A stretch of DNA of 64,000 bases, taken from the NCBI GenBank assembly GCA_030267565.1, contig BRXU01000014.1, positions 966,001 to 1,030,000 of the forward strand, written 5' to 3'. A program made the translations under genes and the position numbers. Positions 52,301 to 63,200 of this stretch are shown piece by piece. The notes below the pieces were generated by a model. It had not been told where the DNA came from, made no database searches, and saw only the letters and a list, made by a program, of their open reading frames with translations. The stretch comes from Pleodorina starrii (lineage: Eukaryota > Chlorophyta > Chlorophyceae > Chlamydomonadales > Volvocaceae). Every line of letters begins with the position of its first letter. The first letter of the stretch is position 1.

Positions 52301-54873
52301 AGCGCCGCAACAGGCGCCGGCGCTGCCCACCGCCGCGAGCGCGGCACTGGTGGTGGACCTCGACGGCGTGGTGGGCGGCTGCCCGGCGAAGGCCCCGGAG
52401 CCGCCGTCGCCGGACGGCTCGGCCGCAGGCGGCTCAGACCAGGCGGCGGCCGCACTGCACGCCTCCCATGCGCACGCCCTGGACGTTTCAGTCATTCCCG
52501 AGGACCCCTTGAGCGACATGCCGGACATCCTCCGGGCCGGCGGCGACGGGGCGGCCTTCCGCGGCCCTGCATCGGCCGCCGCTGCGCCGCCGCCGCTGCT
52601 AGGCAGCGCGGGCAGCGGCACGCACATCCCCGCAGACGGCATCCGCCTGCGCAGCGCGCCCACCACGGTCCTGTCTTCCGCTGCCGCCTACGGTGGTGGC
52701 GGCGGCCAGGGCGGCTGCGGCGGCGGTCCGGCGCAGCAGGTGGCGTACTACCGCCATCCGTACAGCGAGGCGTGGCACCGCAAGACGCCGCGCACGCTAT
52801 CGGCGCACATGCGTTCCGCCGCGATCAACGAGGCCGCGTTCAAAACGCTGCACAAGCTGCGCACGCTGGCAGTCAGCACGCAGCAGTCGAGCCAGGCGAC
52901 GTTTCACCAGGTGGACAAGGCGATGAGCCTGAGGGAGCAGCTGGGCGTGGTGCTCATGGCGGCGGTTTTCATTCTGTACCCCAGCTGGGCCAACGCCGGT
53001 AGGTAGCTGGATATCGCTAGGATAGCTGGGTAGCAGCCGGGCGAGCTTCGCGCAGCCACAGCCGCCGCCTCATCATGCGCTTGCTGGCCTTGCGATGTAT
53101 GCCAACATCTCGAGAAGTACGACGGCCCCATGCGGTGTACGGCGCGCCGCCACGCACTTCATTCCTTCGTACATCGATCGATCGGCCCTTGTGTGGGCTG
53201 CCGTCTGCAGAACGCAGCTATACCTTTGTGAGCGGCTGAGCCGGCGCCATGAGGCACCCTGTTGGGATTGGTAGATAACTGTACGTACTAATGCATGTAT
53301 TTATGTACGTACTAATGCAATGTACTAATGCCCCGGCGTGCGTTCCCTTGCATCTGTCTTCTGCTGGCGTGTGACAGCCCTGTCCACGTTCGCCTGCTAT
53401 CCCATCGACGACGGCAAGGGGCCCTTCCCGCAGGGACAGCAGGTTGGTGCTGGCAGTGTAGTTGAGGGGACGTTGTGACACGAGGGGTACAGGAGGGAAG
53501 CGGGTGTCTCGGAGAGCAGCCGCACGGCAGGCAGGGCGTCAAGGAGTGTATGTTTGCGTGGAGGCGGCGGGCGGCTGTGGGGGACCCACATATGCATTGT
53601 GGATGGGGCTTCCCATTGAGGTGCTGGTGCATGAGAGCTATCGGCCTCTCTCGGGCACGTAACGACGGTCAGATGAACCTGGAACCTTACCTAGTTACCT
53701 TATATGCCTCGCTACGTGTGTGCGAAAGCTACGTGTGTGCGAAATGCATAGCGCCCAACAACGTGCCGCCGACATAGCCAAGAGTCAACCCATAGTCACC
53801 TTTCAGCGATTCTGCCCGGCATCTGTTCGGCGCGTCGAAGATGATTAATGATCGATCCGATGAAGGACCGACTGCCCCTTCCTCCCCTTTCGTGCTTAAA
53901 GCCATCCACTTCCTAGCCCCGCCCCTCGCATCCCCTTGCCTTGCTATTTGCCACTGCCGTTGATGCCTCCCCTGCCCACGGGGTCGTCCGCGCCCGCCAC
54001 CCTCGTACACATGCACGACATCGCCCCCTTGTGCACGTAATTCTCCCCTTCATCCCTTTTCCCATACAGCATTCACCCACTAACATCTCTCGATCAGCCA
54101 GCTCGACATTATCAGCCGCAGCTCCAGCCGCATTCGCATGGGGGTCTCGCCGGTAACGCTGTCCCTGCGTCTGTTCTTCCGGTCTGTTGACGTCGCCCTT
54201 TCCTTGCTCTGCGTCCTTCTTTTTGCCTGCTGTAGGTGAGTTGGGTCCTCGCGGGCTTCGGGGATTGGGGCGTTCCTTGCATCCCAGCCGCATTTTCTCG
54301 ACCAGTTCAGCAACGTGTCACCTCACAGCCTCAGCGAATTTTCAGCTTCCACCATTACGTCTCGTCTCGTCCTCGTCACGTGGCGGCTCAACTCGGAATC
54401 GCTACAATTTCTCGGTTTGTATCTAACGCCCTTGCTGCTTGCAAGTTTACCTCGTTTTTCTTTTGCAGACAGGAAGGACATTTCTGATTTCATACCGTTC
54501 ACGGGCTCCGGCCTATACGTGGATAGCCCCCTGCTGCTACCCCTGCCGTTCCTATCTCCTGCCTTATCTACCCTGGCTGCCGCCTTGCCTATCCCGCCTA
54601 CCCACCTACCGCAGGCCACCTGGCGCCACGGCTACTGGGTCCGCGACATGCAGACGCAGTGTTACAGCGGCACCCACCTACACGTCTACGTGCCCATCGG
54701 CGTAGCGGCGGTGCTGGTGTTCTGCCTGCTGCCCCCCCTGGCGTCATTCATGTTCGTATGGCGGGTGCGCAACCGACTGGAGGACACCCACGTGCGAAAG
54801 GTGTACGGCTTCCTGTACAAGCGCTACAAGTGAGTGGCTGGATGGGTCTCCCTTTGCTTCTGTTTGCTTTCTC

Positions 54874-54925
<52 letters not shown>

Positions 54926-56673
54926 GGTTGTTACAGTGGGCTATCGACTCGGGATGAGTATTTCCGTGAATCGAACGGATTGCTGCAGATGGCTGCATAC
55001 ACGTCAATGTACGGATGGTGCAGTTTGCGATGCGGGGCTCGCTATTCCCGTATTAATCCGGCTGATACGTGCAAATCTGCGACAGGACGGATGATCTAGC
55101 TAGATATCCGGTTGCTGTTACCACCTGCCTGCGCACACACACCTGCTTGCTGGCTGCTTGCGCCGCGCAGGCCGCGCTACATCTGGTGGGAGACCGCACT
55201 GCAACTGGAGACCCTGGTGCTAGTCACGGTGGAGGTGCTGGGCCGCGGTCTCAGCGTGTCGTACCAGGTGCGTACGATGTACGGCATGCAGCCAGCGCAG
55301 CGGAGGCGGGGCCACGGCAGGGACGCGCCCACGCGTGACGGCCGTGCGTAGATGGACGCGCGCGTGGTGCCACGCTCGCTCGCCCGCTGCTCGCTTATAT
55401 GTATTCCCCGCGCCGCCCCGCCCCACCCCACCCCACCGCGCAGGCGCTGCTCCTCCTGGCCGTCTTCATCTTCATCGCGCTGTTCAATGTCAGCTGCGCG
55501 CCGCTCGTGTCTCAGTTGCTTGTTATCATGGAGTACATGTCGCTGGGCACCCTCAGCCTCACCATCACCCTCAGCCTCTACTTCACGGTCGACGACGGCC
55601 TCAACCCGGCTGCCCAGGTGCGCGGGAAGGTGAAGAGGTGAAGGAGCGACTTTCCCCTAGCTAGCTAATGAGCCAATGACACATAAACATAAAACGAGGT
55701 TTACTTCACGTCATTATCCGAAAGGGCGTCGACATTAAAAACATGGCCGTAGCCTTTGTTGAAATGGTTATGGTCCGGCCTGTTGACTGCCGGAAGGCGG
55801 TCCATTCGTGCGCTTTCCGGGGGAGGAGTAATGCCCGCATCCGCCGCCCTACCAGCCTGATGCGCACCGCCTCGCGCTCACGCTCAAGCCCACCGCCTGC
55901 AGTTCGAATGCGGATAAGGTCCGTCACTCCAAGCCTCCCGCCTCCATTCCTCCCTGTCCCTCCCGCCCGCCCGCCCGCCCGCTCGGCCCTTGCCTTCCGC
56001 GCGCATTACCTTGCGGAACTCGCAGAACATGCTGGCCATCCTCATCATCACCCTCAATGTCTGCCTCCTGGTCTATTTCCTCTACGTCGCCAGCCGTCAT
56101 TTCTGGCCCTCCGCCGTCAAGAAGGTCGCGCCCAAGGCGCAGGCCGTCCTGCGCAAGCTCTCCAGCATCGGAAGCAGCGCCGGCAACAACCACAGCCACA
56201 ACCCGCAGCAGCACCTGCGGAAACCGCCGCACGCGGCCGATTCGGACAGCAGCGAGGGCGGCGGCAGCCGTTTCTGTTGGCCCCTGCTTGGCCGCTTCGC
56301 CGTCTGGCGCGGGAACGATGCGGCAACCGGCAGCTCCGAGGTTGACGGCGGTCGGGCGGCGTCCACGTCGTCGGAAACCCTCGACGCTGCCGGCCGGCAC
56401 GTTCTGGAGCGCTTCAGTGACGAGTTCAGCGACACCCTCAGCGGGCCCGCCGACTCGGACTTGGTGCAGCTTGCGTTTGCGGGGTCCAAGGGCCTGGACA
56501 TCGCGCGCGCGAGCGTCTGCCTGGACGACCGTCTCAGCAGCTATTCCATGGAAATGGCGTCTCGCGTGGCCGACTACCCCAAGCCGAATACCAGTCACGT
56601 GTGTATCCAGCTGGAAGAGGGAAACGGCAGCGGCGGAAACGGCGCCGGCGGCGGCTTCTACCCCCGCATCTAA
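40321..56673 (+). CDS. Possible LINE-initiated, signal-less product of copy 2
   Basis: An ATG at 40321 lies in the antisense LINE end and is in frame with exon 3 after the duplicated target (MFRLCSVRRGRALQG, then LSVTNSKFSYN). From there the frame is open through all remaining exons (40366-42339 and the 17 following exons, listed under the copy-2 pseudogene) to the stop at 56673. It would contain most of the beta-helix, the Cys-rich region and all membrane segments, but no signal peptide. Whether it is transcribed is unknown. The ATG may be chance. Confidence 0.35.
41863..41919 (+). repeat. Palindromic templated insertion in exon 3 of copy 2
   Basis: GGTGGTCTTTCGC and its reverse complement GCGAAAGACCACC form a hairpin with a short loop, followed by another forward copy of GGTCTTTCGC. 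Copy 1 lacks it: 39 nt here replace 3 nt there, a net gain of 12 codons (KDHRGLSPRPCNY in place of one Gly). Confidence 0.85.
43900..44230. other. Unit-2-specific insertion in intron 4
   Basis: About 320 bp with no counterpart in copy 1 (homologous flanks about 22775 and 22815). It contains short inverted pieces (GAAAACC and GGTTTTC near 44170) but no recognisable coding sequence or clear terminal repeats. Just after it, about 30 bp beginning AGAGACGGGATCCCGCTGGC are duplicated in tandem (about 44230-44293). Confidence 0.5.
47030..47270. other. Unit-2-specific insertion in intron 6
   Basis: About 240 bp absent from copy 1. The left half is pyrimidine-rich; the right half is AT-rich (TATAATAAATAAACAC and palindromic AATTATTTATTTATG). 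The type of element is unclear. Confidence 0.45.
53925..54525. other. Unit-2-specific insertion in intron 16
   Basis: About 600 bp absent from copy 1, bounded by TAGCCCC on both sides (about 53913 and 54523). This could be a 7-bp target-site duplication. No gene is recognised inside. Confidence 0.45.
54881..54925 (+). repeat. Expanded CTG/GCT microsatellite in intron 17 of copy 2
   Basis: About 15 CTG units, against three to four at the equivalent place in copy 1 (about 32905). It lies 50 nt after the exon-17 donor. Confidence 0.85.
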
Positions 56674-56700
56674 TGCACGTAGTCTTCATGTAGTCTTTAT

Positions 56701-59700
56701 GTACGCACCGCCGGCGCGCGGCTTGATTTTAATTAGGCGGCGGACAATTAACTGGTGCGCTGGCGACTCCATTGCTGGAGCTTAGCATGGTTAGTTAGCG
56801 TAGCTCCGCGCATTATTACTAACAGGGACAACAGCTATGCTAGACGTAGCTCCGTGCGTTTTTCATTAGATGGTGTTGGCAGATGCCGTGCAATGCGCGG
56901 CGCACTAAAGCCGGTCCGCTTTAAAGCACTTGCTATGATGGTTTGGACAGTCGTTGCAGCCCGCCGCATGCATGCACGCAGGGGCTCGGGCGGGTGGAGT
57001 TGAATGTACCAGTTGTATGCCATGCATGCGTGCGCTCGCCTTGCCTTCGAGGTGTGCAGGATTTTGCGTTCTGAAATGGTTTCCGAGGGAGCGCACGCAC
57101 GGCCGTTCACGCACTGTTTGTTGCTTGCACGCGCGAGGCCTGGGCGGTCTGCTGCGCCTTAGGGAGCAGGTTTATTTGGCTGGTTCCGTCGTGGCTGGCA
57201 TGCGTGCTTGGCATGGCCACTGAACGGGTCTGAGATCAATTGCTTGGTACCTAATAAATAAGCAGGGTGCATCGATGGGCGTTGCGAATTTGTGTGTGGT
57301 TGGTTGGTAGGGGAGAACCTGTGGAGCCCAGGTAGGCCGGGGGAGAGACATACAGCGGTCCGTCGGTCCGCGCCGGCAGTCTCACACACGGGCCCACAGC
57401 AGGTTGGGAGCTAGGCATGGCGGCGCGCTTGGATTTAGGCACACGCACTACCGGCGCGCTGGCCTTTGTTTTCATACCGCGCGTCACATTTTTCATTAAC
57501 GCTGGGCAGAAAGTTGAAGACGTGCTTGGCAGTGTTTGTGCTGTCTAGCTGCGTTCGTTGGGGCCTTGTCCAGCCTTGTTTGTCCTTTGCTCGCTCGCTC
57601 GCACCCCACGCAGCCGCGGCAGTTTCGCTCGTTCACATTTATTTCTAGCTAACTGATTACGCACGCAGCAGATGTTCGCGTGCATTGAAGCGAGGATGGC
57701 CGAGCCCACGGTACCGCACGGTAGGTAGCACGAATGTTCGGGGTCATTAGTTGGGTGCCTGATGTATATCCCCAGCAGTAGCCTTCCACACACGTATATA
57801 TGCGTGCCGTTAGATCGGCACGTATGTACGGCATGCATGAACAAACTACGTTAAAGCGTTTGTATGTAGCTGTTGCAATGTCGGTGCTAGCTACCCGGGA
57901 GCGCGCGTTCGTTGTGTCCGCTAGCAAGGCGATCGATTGCGTGGTAGCTACGAAGGTGCATCTTATGTTAGATGGTGATTGCACCGGCAGCAGCAGCGGG
58001 TACTCTTATTATCTAACCTCCGCTGATCCGCGGTCCCTGGGCGGTCCCTTGTGATAGATTCTGTGTTCTTGGTTTCAGCAGGGCGCCATGCATGGTTAAT
58101 GTTTATTCCAAAGCCTACGCATGCGTTGGCTAGACATGCGTGTGTAATACGGTATATGATGTACGTGCGTATGCACACAGTAAGTGTAGTTTGCAATGGC
58201 TGCAATGAAGGTGCCACAGCATTGCGTGTGTGTGCCCCCTCCGCTACGAAGACGGAGTTCAGAGGCGTGGTTCGCGCGCGCAGGCTAGCTGTGATGAGCT
58301 GTTGCATGTAGGAGATAGATTCAAGCTTAGAGGCCGGCCAGTTAGGTACCGTCCTGTGCGTACGAACTGTTGCACATACGGCGGCGCGCATTCCCGGAAC
58401 CTGCTGAAACTTGCGTTGGCGGGTGGCTGCGTGCTGTTAAGAGGCTGCGTGGTATGTGTTGTATGTACCCGACCGCAGGCACCCAGCCAGGACTGACCGG
58501 TGTAATAACCAAGCGGCGTGTACGCAAGTGTGCATATATATACTATGCTCTGCTGCGATTCGGCTGCGGAGTGCGGACCTGGCAGATCTGGTGAACCCGC
58601 GACAACAGCCACCTACTGTGTGGCAGCAGAGGCTGATGAACCATGTTACAGTGAACCCCACTCAAGAAAAAGTGTGGAGGATGGCTAGCAGCGTAGCAAA
58701 ATCAGACTGTAAAGGGCCGGCGGGGCGATCAGGTAGCCCCGCCGCAACCAAGGTGACCCCCGACAGATGTACGTATGGTGCACATACATTGCCACTGTAT
58801 CGATGAAACGTCCAAACCATGCATGGTCATGAGTCGGGAAATACTCCGCATGTGTTCTGAACTTCTGATGATGAGCAGCCGCCGCCGTGGGACGTCTGGG
58901 CCCGCCAGCGGCCCTGCGGCGGCAAATAAAAGTGGCTGTGCCCCCGCTACCTCCTCATCCCTGAATGATAGCAGCCTGCTTTATCTCGAGTGCATGCCAA
59001 TCGTATTCCAGGCAAGACGGAACGCCAATCAATCCGTAACATACAGCAGTACGATACCACATGCATTGGACCTCAACGAATGGTAGTACTGACGTCGACG
59101 CAGCACTAGACACGCTGACATGCACGCTTTCGATGTCTTCTTCGTCATTTCCGTCCCTCCGGCTTCCCGCAGGGCTATTCCATCTATCCATCTGGGCGGA
59201 CCCCCAGCCAGTCGATCGGGGCCTGCCCATCCGTCCATCAATCCTTCTGCCGTCCGCCTGCCCATCCGTCTCGCGATTGTGTCCAGCAGTTAAGCTGTCA
59301 GAAAGGAACACTACTACGTAAAGCCCCCCAAAACGCAGCATCGTACACGGGCAGTTTCTTCAATCAATACACACGCAGGGGACTTCCCTACACATCGATG
59401 TACGCATGCACACGCAATTACAGAACCCACACATACACGCAGCTGCACGCCTTGTCTCGCTGCTGTCTCCTTCTAGTATGCAATGAGCCGCCCCCCACAT
59501 CCCAAACCCTCCCCCTGCTCATCCCCCCTCGCTTCGCTTGGGTTTCCAAATAAACACGCAGAGCCTATACATACAAGCCCACGCACGAAGCGCCTGAACA
59601 TGCACGCACGCAGCTAGCGCCTAGCCAGTCATAACTCGCGGTATGCAGCGGTGCGCTCTTTGGGTCCACTGTAAAACGGCTTATTCAAAGTACTACCAAA

Positions 59701-60273
59701 GCCTGCTAACACGCATGCGCCGAACCGCACAGCGAGGTTGGGACTGCTGGGGAATGAAACGCACTGGCGGTCTGGCCTGCTGGGGCGGAGCGACAGGGTG
59801 TTTGGAACGCACGACCGCCACGATGGCGCATCCATGCGCAGCCACGCGCATCGCAGGGTCAGCAGAAGCACCCCATTGTAAGGCACACGACGGTAGCTCG
59901 CTCGGCCCCGCTCCCTTCCCTTTCCTCCTCCCCCCACTCGACGATTTCTTGCTGCGAGCGCGCCCGTTCCCCCTCAGTGATGTGACCATGTCAGCGCCCC
60001 GAAATCAAACCAACAACGAAGCACTCGAGCACGAACTTACGGTACTTCCCAGCCACACGGCAAATGACACTCCGCCGCAGCACCTACCGTAGCCCGCACG
60101 CGCGGTCGTGCTCGCACACGCACACGCGCTCACGCAGCCGCTGCAGCCGCTGGAGGCAAGCCAGGCAGAGCCGCATACGGCCACGCACAGACGCATCCAC
60201 CCATCAGATAAACACACACAGAGGCAAGCCAGGCAGAGCCTACATACACATACCGCCATACACATACCGCCAT
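56701..60273. other. Gene-poor stretch between unit 2 and the pherophorin gene
   Basis: I find no exon chain or family match on either strand. The sequence is rich in TGCATGCA, CTAGCTAG and GTACGTAC-type palindromic words and short CA/CG repeats. Its last part (about 59420-60273) is probably the 3' UTR of the minus-strand pherophorin. Confidence 0.5.
59418..59422 (-). promoter_or_regulatory. Candidate TGTAA polyadenylation signal of the pherophorin gene
   Basis: TGTAA on the minus strand about 850 nt after the pherophorin stop. I noticed no closer TGTAA. Chance occurrence cannot be excluded. Confidence 0.25.
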
Positions 60274-63200
60274 TCAGACGCTAATGGAGGCACTAGGGCA
60301 GCAACTGTCGCTGTATACCAGGTTCACAGAGCAGGTTCCGCTTCCCAAGCAGAAGTCCCGCAGGGAGCTGTACGGCACGTCCAGGCACAGCTTGGCCCTG
60401 CCCCTGGCCGACAGGTCCCTGGTGTCCGGCACGGCCCAATCGCGCGGGAACTGAACCGCCAGAAGGTTGGGGACATTGGGCACCGAGCCCGCAGGCAGCG
60501 ACCAAGGGTACCTGTCGCTCAGGTTGACGGGAACGTCGGATAGGAACCGCACAAACGCGTTCCTGGTTTGCAAGACGGACCCGTTGGCGAAGAGGATGAG
60601 GCCCATCAAAGTGGTATCGCCGTTGCAGTCCTGGCAGCAGGGAGGGGAAAGCGGGCGGCCGCGGGTGCAGAGAGCGGATTGAGCAGGCAGGCGGGCAGGC
60701 AGGCAGGCGGGCAGGCGCGCAGGCGGAGCGCCCGGAAAAGGCAGGGCTGAGGGTCGGCAAGGCGTGACTGGCGATGCGGCTGGCATAGTGGTTGGCGAGG
60801 TGGCTGGCGAGGTGGTTGGCTGGGCGGAGGATCGAATGGGCACGCAGCAGCAGACCAAAGCATACCGAACGGCCGGCCGGCCTAATAATCCTTAACCTCT
60901 GAGTTGCTGCGAGCGCCGCCGCGCGTAACCGTGTCGAATTGTGTCGTATAGGCTGTGCGCGTGCAGGCTCCGCCAAACCAACGGCCGACTCTATTCAGGC
61001 AGCTTCCCCCCGGATCCATAACTCGCAAGTAGCTACTCGCACAGCTCGCTTACATTCCCTTGCGTCAGGGCGTCCAGCTGGAAACAGGTCAACTTGTCGA
61101 ACACGGTGCCCCCTCTCACGAGCTTTTCCGCCTGCGTGGGCCGGGAATGGGTAAGGTCGCTCGGATGCATCGCCAAGCGGCCGGGCCGGAAAGGCGGACT
61201 GGGTACAGTAGACATGGCAGGATTAAGGGCGGGCAGGTGACCGGGCAATGCTCGGTGCGGCTGTGCCGCAGCAGCCCGGCACACAGCGCGATGCAACGTA
61301 AGACCCCATCCATGCGGCCAAACTCTGCCGTTCGTCGACAACAGTAGTATGTACAGTCTGGTGACGCCGGGACTGAATGTGCCATCCATAGCGGCACAGC
61401 AGCAGGCACTCTAGCTTGTGGATGCAGATAGCTGTGCTAGTCCGCCCCCCCGGCAGATGGACACACGCGCGCGTCAAACTCAGAAAGCAGCTGGGGCGCC
61501 GCCGATGCGGACCTGTGCGTGTGCGCGTGGGCCAGGTATCACGAAGGCCGGCCGGCCGGCTGGCGGGTGGGCAGGCAGGCAGGCGAGCAGGCATTACGGG
61601 AAGGCACAAGGTCATGCATCGCATCCGCCGCCACCCAACGGCGCGCGCAGCCCTCACCACCGCTGCTTTTAGCTGAAAGGGCCCCGTCGCGTTGCCGGCG
61701 TTGACAGAGCACGGTATCCCGAGGGGCGGCGGCGGCGGCACCGCTGCCGCCGCCGGCGAGCAACCGTCGGCGGCGACCACCGGGCACGGCGTCGGGCCCG
61801 CAATGTTGGCTCGCAGGCGCCAGTTGGCGCAGGAAGGCTGCGGCAGCAGGATGTCCCTTATCCTCTGCAGGACACCCTGAGTGACACTCGGGGCCGCTGC
61901 CCCGCTGATGATGCTGGCGTCATAGTCGATGCAGACCCGGGCCTCCGTGGAGGAGCACCTGGGCGGCGTCCACTGCTGCGGCGTGATAGAGATCCCCCGG
62001 GCAGCAAAGACGTCATTGGCCTTTCTGGCAGCAGCGGTCAGCTGGTTGGGGCAGTACTGCGTGGCCTTGCCCAAGTCAACGTTGACCGTTGTCATGGAGA
62101 AGCACAGCGTGCACAGCGTCACCGGTGGCGGCTGCGGGCTGGGCGGCGGTGGGCTGGGTGGCGGCGACGGCGGCGGCGACGGCCGAGGCGACGGCGGCCG
62201 GCGCGGCGGCGGTAACGGTGGCGACGGCGGGGGTGGCGGCGGGGGCGGCGGAGGCGGCGGGGGCCTGATATTGGCGCACGACCGCGCGTTCGCGGAGAGA
62301 CTCACTCGACAGGAGCTGCTGTCGGACTGCCCCGAAATTTCAGCGACGATGCTGTAGCCAGGATAGGCACTGCAGCTGCCCGCTTCGTTGCCCAGGGCGA
62401 ACTCCGCAAAGCTTGGGAGCAGGCCCTCTTTCAGGAGCGTCTCGTTGATGGGGAAGGGTCCTTGCATGTCGTCGCTGAAGGACCCGCAGATGCGCACGGA
62501 CGACGAGCCCTTCGCGCTGCTGTCCGGCCCGGTGCATGTGATGGCATTGGTGGGCAGCTCCAAAACCAGCGTCGCATTCGCATTGCTCAGCGCCGTGCCG
62601 AGCGTTGTGTAGATGTTACGGGCGACGCTCGTGCACAGCGTGTCGTTGAAGTAGAGGGAAGGGTTTTGCTGCTTGCTGTCTGGCGGCTTGATCGACACCG
62701 TCACGCAGACTTCGCAGACCGGGGGCGGGCTGGGCGGCTGTGGAGGCGCCGGCGGCGGGCTGGGCGGCTGTGGAGGCGCCGGCGGCGGGCTGGGAGGCTG
62801 CGGCGGGGCCGGCGGGAGCGGCGGGGATGGCGGCGGCGCCGGCGGCGTCGGGCTGGGCGGCGTGGGCGAGGGCGGCCGTGGGGAAGGCCGCGGTGGCCGG
62901 GGCGGCAGCGGCTGCCGCTGCATGGGCAGCGGCGGCGGATCATGCGCCGTACAATTGTACCGCTTTCCGCCCTTCCCAACCAACGTATCGGCTTTGCAAA
63001 TCGACTGGTCGCCATAGTCCGGGAACGCGGCCGTGGAAAAGGAGTAGCCACGAGCTGCGTATGCGCACGCGGGTAGGTTCGGGTCGTCCATTAAAAGCGT
63101 CACCAGTCGCATACCCATGTCCTCGCTGGCGATGAGGTACTTGCCCAGGTCGTCCAATGCTTCGTCCAGGCTACCCGAAACGCCGTAACCGCCGCACACG

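Larger units (their letters stand above)
37266..56673 (+). pseudogene. Giant Pmp-repeat beta-helix, eight-TM protein, copy 2 (split by a LINE)
   Basis: Exons: 37266-37302, 37831-38816, 39096-39149 (interrupted) resuming at 40366-42339, 43160-43717, 44525-45508, 45665-46927, 47330-47464, 47727-48228, 48502-48749, 49022-49391, 49633-50099, 50396-50677, 50905-50938, 51257-51467, 51836-52998, 53378-53442, 54615-54829, 55171-55267, 55444-55617, 56026-56673. All 20 exons and phases match copy 1. The LINE puts TAA (39150-39152) after 359 codons, so only the signal peptide, the first domain and its Ser/Pro hinge (PPPSPPCPPSPP) would be made from this start. Everything after the LINE is open. Exon 15 is 333 nt longer than in copy 1, exon 10 lacks copy 1's frameshift, and exon 3 holds a palindromic insertion. 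The start ATG directly precedes WPFVFLFLLSI, whereas copy 1 begins 8 residues earlier. Confidence 0.85.
34911..56700 (+). repeat. Tandem duplication, unit 2 (about 21.8 kb)
   Basis: Second copy of the unit at 13371-34910. It starts with the last 112 codons of the coiled-coil gene and ends shortly after the stop of the large gene. It carries its own insertions at about 39151-40365 (LINE), 43905-44230, 47030-47270 and 53925-54525. The right edge is approximate because similarity fades after 56673. Confidence 0.9.

Noticed and set aside
13371..56700. The two units as duplicate haplotypes joined by the assembler
   Set aside because: Unit-specific transposons, a junction inside a repeat, and a truncated gene fragment at the junction fit a real tandem duplication better. 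Only long reads can settle it.
56701..59400. Several 60-110 codon frames as small genes
   Set aside because: They overlap on both strands, consist of simple-sequence translations, and show no exon-intron continuity or domain.
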